A DNA stretch of 8,548 bases, taken from contig SKJZ01000180.1 of the NCBI GenBank assembly GCA_007121755.1, forward strand, positions 1 to 8,548. Direction: 5' to 3'. Below are positions 7,144 through 8,548 of this stretch, piece by piece. The notes beneath the pieces were generated by a model, which did no database searches, was not told the DNA's origin, and saw only the letters and a program-made list of their open reading frames with translations. The stretch's first letter is position 1. Each line of letters starts with the position of its first letter. This DNA is from Halorhodospira sp. Lineage in GTDB: Bacteria; Pseudomonadota; Gammaproteobacteria; Nitrococcales; Halorhodospiraceae. The translations under genes were made by a program, and so were the position numbers.

Positions 7144-8004
7144 TCAGTCGCCGAGTGGGGAGTAATCGGACGCTAAGCGTTCGGCCTCTGCCTTCGAAGG
7201 GATCTCGATGCGCTGACCCGGATAGATCCAATCGGGATCAGCGAGCCCTTCGCGGTTGTATAGGTAGATGGCGCGCCACAGTTCGGGATCGCCCCACCGC
7301 TCGCCGGCGATCGACCAGAGAGTCTCTCGGGCCCGGACGGTATGCACGGCCGCCGGCCCACCATCAAGCTTCGCCGGCGCCTCTTTTCCCGCCAGGAGTT
7401 CCGGTGGCGCCGTGGGGGGAAGGGTGGGAGCGGGCGCCTGGTCCGGTCTCTCTCTTGGGGGGGTGACAGCGGCGGTGGATGCGGCTTCTTCCTTTTCGAT
7501 TGCCGTGATCCTGTCACCGGTTTCCGGCTCCATGGAGCGCTGTGTCCCGATGTAGAGCGCAGTGCCGGCGGCGAGCGATCCCATAACGCCGATCATCGGC
7601 CAAACCGGAGGGCGCCCCCTCCGGTCAGCGGGGCGGGGCGCATTTTCCTCCGCCTTGTCCGGGGGGGGGTGCTCCACTTCCTCTAACTCTCGGGGGGAGA
7701 GGTGTAAATACTGTGCATTCACCCGATCGGCCAGGGCGCGCGATGGCGAGAAGTGCGCCGAGTAATGAGCGGGTGTGACGATGGCGGCGCCGGTTTGGGG
7801 GTTGCGGCCGCGGCGCTCCTTGATCCGCACCGGCCTGAAGCTGCCAAACCCCCGCAGATTGACAGCCTCTCCTTCCTCCAGCGCCTCCGCGACCCCCTCG
7901 AAGAAAGCCTTCACGCTCTCCTTAGCGCGCCGTTCATCCATGCCGGCCCCTTCGGCGAGCTCTTTGGCGATCTTGTTCATAAAGAGGCGGCGAGGGGCAT
8001 CCAT
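7144..8004 (-). CDS. HU-family DNA-binding domain fused to transmembrane helix and LysM domain
   Basis: This 286-residue protein appears to join DNA binding and cell-wall binding. Residues 9-98 are a canonical HU/IHF domain, with the NLRGFGSF saddle strand (49-56), the DNA-intercalating GRNPQTG arm tip (66-72) and a closing FSPSRALADRVN (85-96). A charged Arg/Pro stretch (123-133) precedes one hydrophobic helix (134-152). Positive charge on its N-terminal side predicts HU in the cytoplasm. A Pro/Ala-rich linker (about 160-215) leads to a LysM domain (220-269) carrying HTVRARETLWSIAGERWGDP and DPDWIYPGQRIEIP, which would bind peptidoglycan in the periplasm. ATG at 8004 is chosen because GGAGA lies at 8015-8011; Met9 at 7980 has no such site. 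It starts 3 nt after the small HU gene, suggesting coupled translation. The domains are clear; the tether role is inferred. C9 (7661-7669) and C7 (7457-7463) tracts interrupt the linkers. Confidence 0.9.
   Translation of the reverse strand: MDAPRRLFMNKIAKELAEGAGMDERRAKESVKAFFEGVAEALEEGEAVNLRGFGSFRPVRIKERRGRNPQTGAAIVTPAHYSAHFSPSRALADRVNAQYLHLSPRELEEVEHPPPDKAEENAPRPADRRGRPPVWPMIGVMGSLAAGTALYIGTQRSMEPETGDRITAIEKEEAASTAAVTPPRERPDQAPAPTLPPTAPPELLAGKEAPAKLDGGPAAVHTVRARETLWSIAGERWGDPELWRAIYLYNREGLADPDWIYPGQRIEIPSKAEAERLASDYSPLGD
7457..7463 (-). repeat. C7 mononucleotide tract in HU-LysM periplasmic linker
   Basis: Seven C in ACC CCC CCA (Thr181-Pro-Pro183) lie between the membrane helix and the LysM domain. 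A one-base deletion would switch to a long open Arg/Pro-rich frame without LysM, while keeping the HU and transmembrane parts. It is shorter than the C9 tract and less likely to be unstable. Confidence 0.5.
7661..7669 (-). repeat. C9 mononucleotide tract in HU-LysM coding sequence
   Basis: Nine G on the + strand read as nine C in the gene, spanning CAC CCC CCC CCG (His112-Pro-Pro-Pro115). It lies between the HU domain and the transmembrane helix. Tracts of this length in GC-rich genomes are prone to one-base slippage. Reading the shifted frames gives early stops: +1 ends about 12 codons after the tract and -1 about 21 codons after it, both before any membrane segment. Confidence 0.75.
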
Positions 8005-8007
8005 GCG

Positions 8008-8289
8008 CTATCTCCGGCGGTTGATCCGTTGGATCAGCGACGGGCTGGGTTTGAAAGAAACGGCGACCTTGGGCGGTGCCTCCATGACCGTTTTTGTCGT
8101 GGGGTTATAAAATTTTCGCGATTTACGAAAAACCGGCTTTAGGGTGCCGAATCCCCGTGCAATTACGGTGTTTTTTTCGGATAGATGGTCGGATAGGAGC
8201 GACAGTATATGGTCCAGCGCAGCCTTGGCGTGGCTGGTTTCCATTCCTGTTTTTGTGGATATCTTGCTGATCAACTGATCTTTGTTCAT
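8008..8289 (-). CDS. HU/IHF-family DNA-binding protein
   Basis: This 93-residue stand-alone HU-family protein is of normal family length. The N-terminal helical dimerisation part is MNKDQLISKISTKTG onward (1-40). IARGFGTLKPV (43-53) is the saddle beta strand, FYNPTTK (60-66) holds the DNA-intercalating Pro63 at the arm tip, and VSFKPSPSLIQRINRR (77-92) closes the fold. It should bind and bend DNA as a dimer in the nucleoid. The ATG is supported by AAGGA (8300-8296), 6 nt upstream. Its last two codons, CGG AGA, supply the ribosome binding site of the downstream HU-LysM gene, so the two are an operon and could form heterodimers. It differs clearly from the HU domain of its neighbour, so this is not a recent duplication. 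Its base composition is lower in GC than the rest of the window, and GAA AAA AAC (Glu38-Lys39-Asn40) forms an in-phase slippery heptamer. Confidence 0.92.
   Translation of the reverse strand: MNKDQLISKISTKTGMETSHAKAALDHILSLLSDHLSEKNTVIARGFGTLKPVFRKSRKFYNPTTKTVMEAPPKVAVSFKPSPSLIQRINRRR
8011..8015 (-). promoter_or_regulatory. Ribosome binding site of the HU-LysM gene inside the small HU gene
   Basis: On the minus strand the order is GGAGA-TAG-CGC-ATG: the Shine-Dalgarno sequence forms the last two Arg codons of the upstream HU gene, its TAG stop follows directly, and the ATG at 8004 comes 6 nt after the site. This decides the start of the fusion gene and implies translational coupling. Confidence 0.75.
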
Positions 8290-8299
8290 CAGACATCCT

Positions 8300-8343
8300 T
8301 GTGGGGTTTTTAAAACCCTGTTTGTCTTCTTTCAATGAAGACA
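8300..8343 (-). promoter_or_regulatory. Predicted promoter with two inverted repeats upstream of the HU operon
   Basis: On the minus strand TTGAAA (8335-8330) serves as -35 and TAAAAA (8312-8307) as -10, with a 17-bp spacer; the start would fall near A8300, giving a very short leader that begins at the AAGGA ribosome binding site. The -35 lies in the loop of a 7-bp inverted repeat (TGTCTTC 8323-8329, GAAGACA 8337-8343). The -10 lies inside a perfect 15-bp palindrome GGGTTTTTAAAACCC (8304-8318). This layout fits an operator-controlled, perhaps autoregulated, promoter. A second weaker candidate further upstream is GTGACA (8370-8365) with TAGTGT. Confidence 0.45.
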
Positions 8344-8397
8344 CTACCGCAAGTTGATTTTGCTTGTCACCCCTCCTTTTTCGGTGGTTTTATGGGA

Positions 8398-8548
8398 TTA
8401 TTTTTCTGCTGCAAGTGGTTTATTGAAACGTTCCACCGCTTCGATTCGCGCTGTCGATGAAAAAGAGTGCGTCGGGCGGAAGCGGGGCTCTGTTTGGCCA
8501 AGGAGGAGCTTGTAGGCGCCCTGTACCAGAGCCTTACTGTCAGGTCCC
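8398..8548 (-). CDS. Probable C-terminal end of an unidentified protein (partial)
   Basis: A minus-strand frame is open from the window edge to a TAA stop at 8398-8400 and encodes 49 residues. Its look is protein-like: a helix around YKLLLGQTEPRF (12-23), then THSFSSTARIEAVERFNKPL (26-45) and an acidic/basic end AAEK. I do not recognise the family. It would lie upstream of and in the same direction as the HU pair, about 108 bp from it, with the predicted HU promoter between. A competing minus frame stays open to 8367-8369 and a + frame from ATG 8457 is open to the edge; both look less protein-like. Confidence is limited by the short length. Confidence 0.4.
   Translation of the reverse strand, partial: GPDSKALVQGAYKLLLGQTEPRFRPTHSFSSTARIEAVERFNKPLAAEK

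Noticed and set aside
8372..8378. Strong Shine-Dalgarno-like AAGGAGG on the minus strand
   Set aside because: The only nearby start is a GTG one base away that opens an 8-codon frame. The HU start is over 80 bp downstream with its own site.
8457..8548. Plus-strand frame from ATG to the window edge
   Set aside because: The product is Gly/Ser/Pro-rich with no ribosome binding site, and it overlaps a more protein-like minus-strand frame.

Overview
The window is a GC-rich stretch (GC-rich by eye, not computed) of a Gram-negative, probably gammaproteobacterial chromosome. Clues are prmB (ribosomal protein L3 glutamine methyltransferase, typical of beta/gamma-proteobacteria), an outer-membrane-type lipoprotein M48 protease, a SCO1/SenC copper protein, and a phosphatidylserine decarboxylase beside a Rhodobacter-type phospholipid N-methyltransferase. 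No phage, transposon, CRISPR, rRNA or tRNA was seen. The genus cannot be fixed from this sequence.

Left part (1-3332, all +): a tartrate/D-malate-type beta-hydroxyacid oxidative decarboxylase (129-1283), a class III PLP aminotransferase (1369-2646) and a PmtA-like SAM methyltransferase (2676-3332). The methyltransferase converges on psd (3329-4222, -), and one CTAG tetranucleotide supplies both stop codons. Psd makes phosphatidylethanolamine (PE) and PmtA would methylate it toward phosphatidylcholine (PC), so the pair reads as a PS to PE to PC branch. psd is translationally coupled (ATGA) behind a membrane-anchored SCO1-type protein (4219-4860, -).

Middle (4861-7132): a 66-bp AT-rich divergent promoter region separates the SCO/psd pair from prmB (4927-5838, +). 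A one-base gap after prmB leads to an M48 zinc-metalloprotease lipoprotein with a C-terminal TPR array (5840-7132), similar in layout to BepA.

Right part (7144-8548, all -): the most unusual locus. A small HU/IHF-family DNA-binding protein (8008-8289) is followed after 3 bp by a second HU-family gene (7144-8004). The second protein continues past its DNA-binding domain into a single transmembrane helix, a Pro/Ala-rich linker and a C-terminal LysM peptidoglycan-binding domain. Its predicted topology places HU on the nucleoid, the helix in the inner membrane and LysM on the cell wall, which would make it a physical tether between chromosome and peptidoglycan. A C9 homopolymer lies between the HU domain and the membrane helix, and a C7 tract between the helix and LysM. 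One-base slippage at C9 would release a soluble HU domain. The HU pair is preceded by a promoter whose -35 and -10 each sit in an inverted repeat, inside an AT-rich patch unlike the rest of the window. The last 151 bases hold the probable C-terminal end of an unidentified minus-strand gene.
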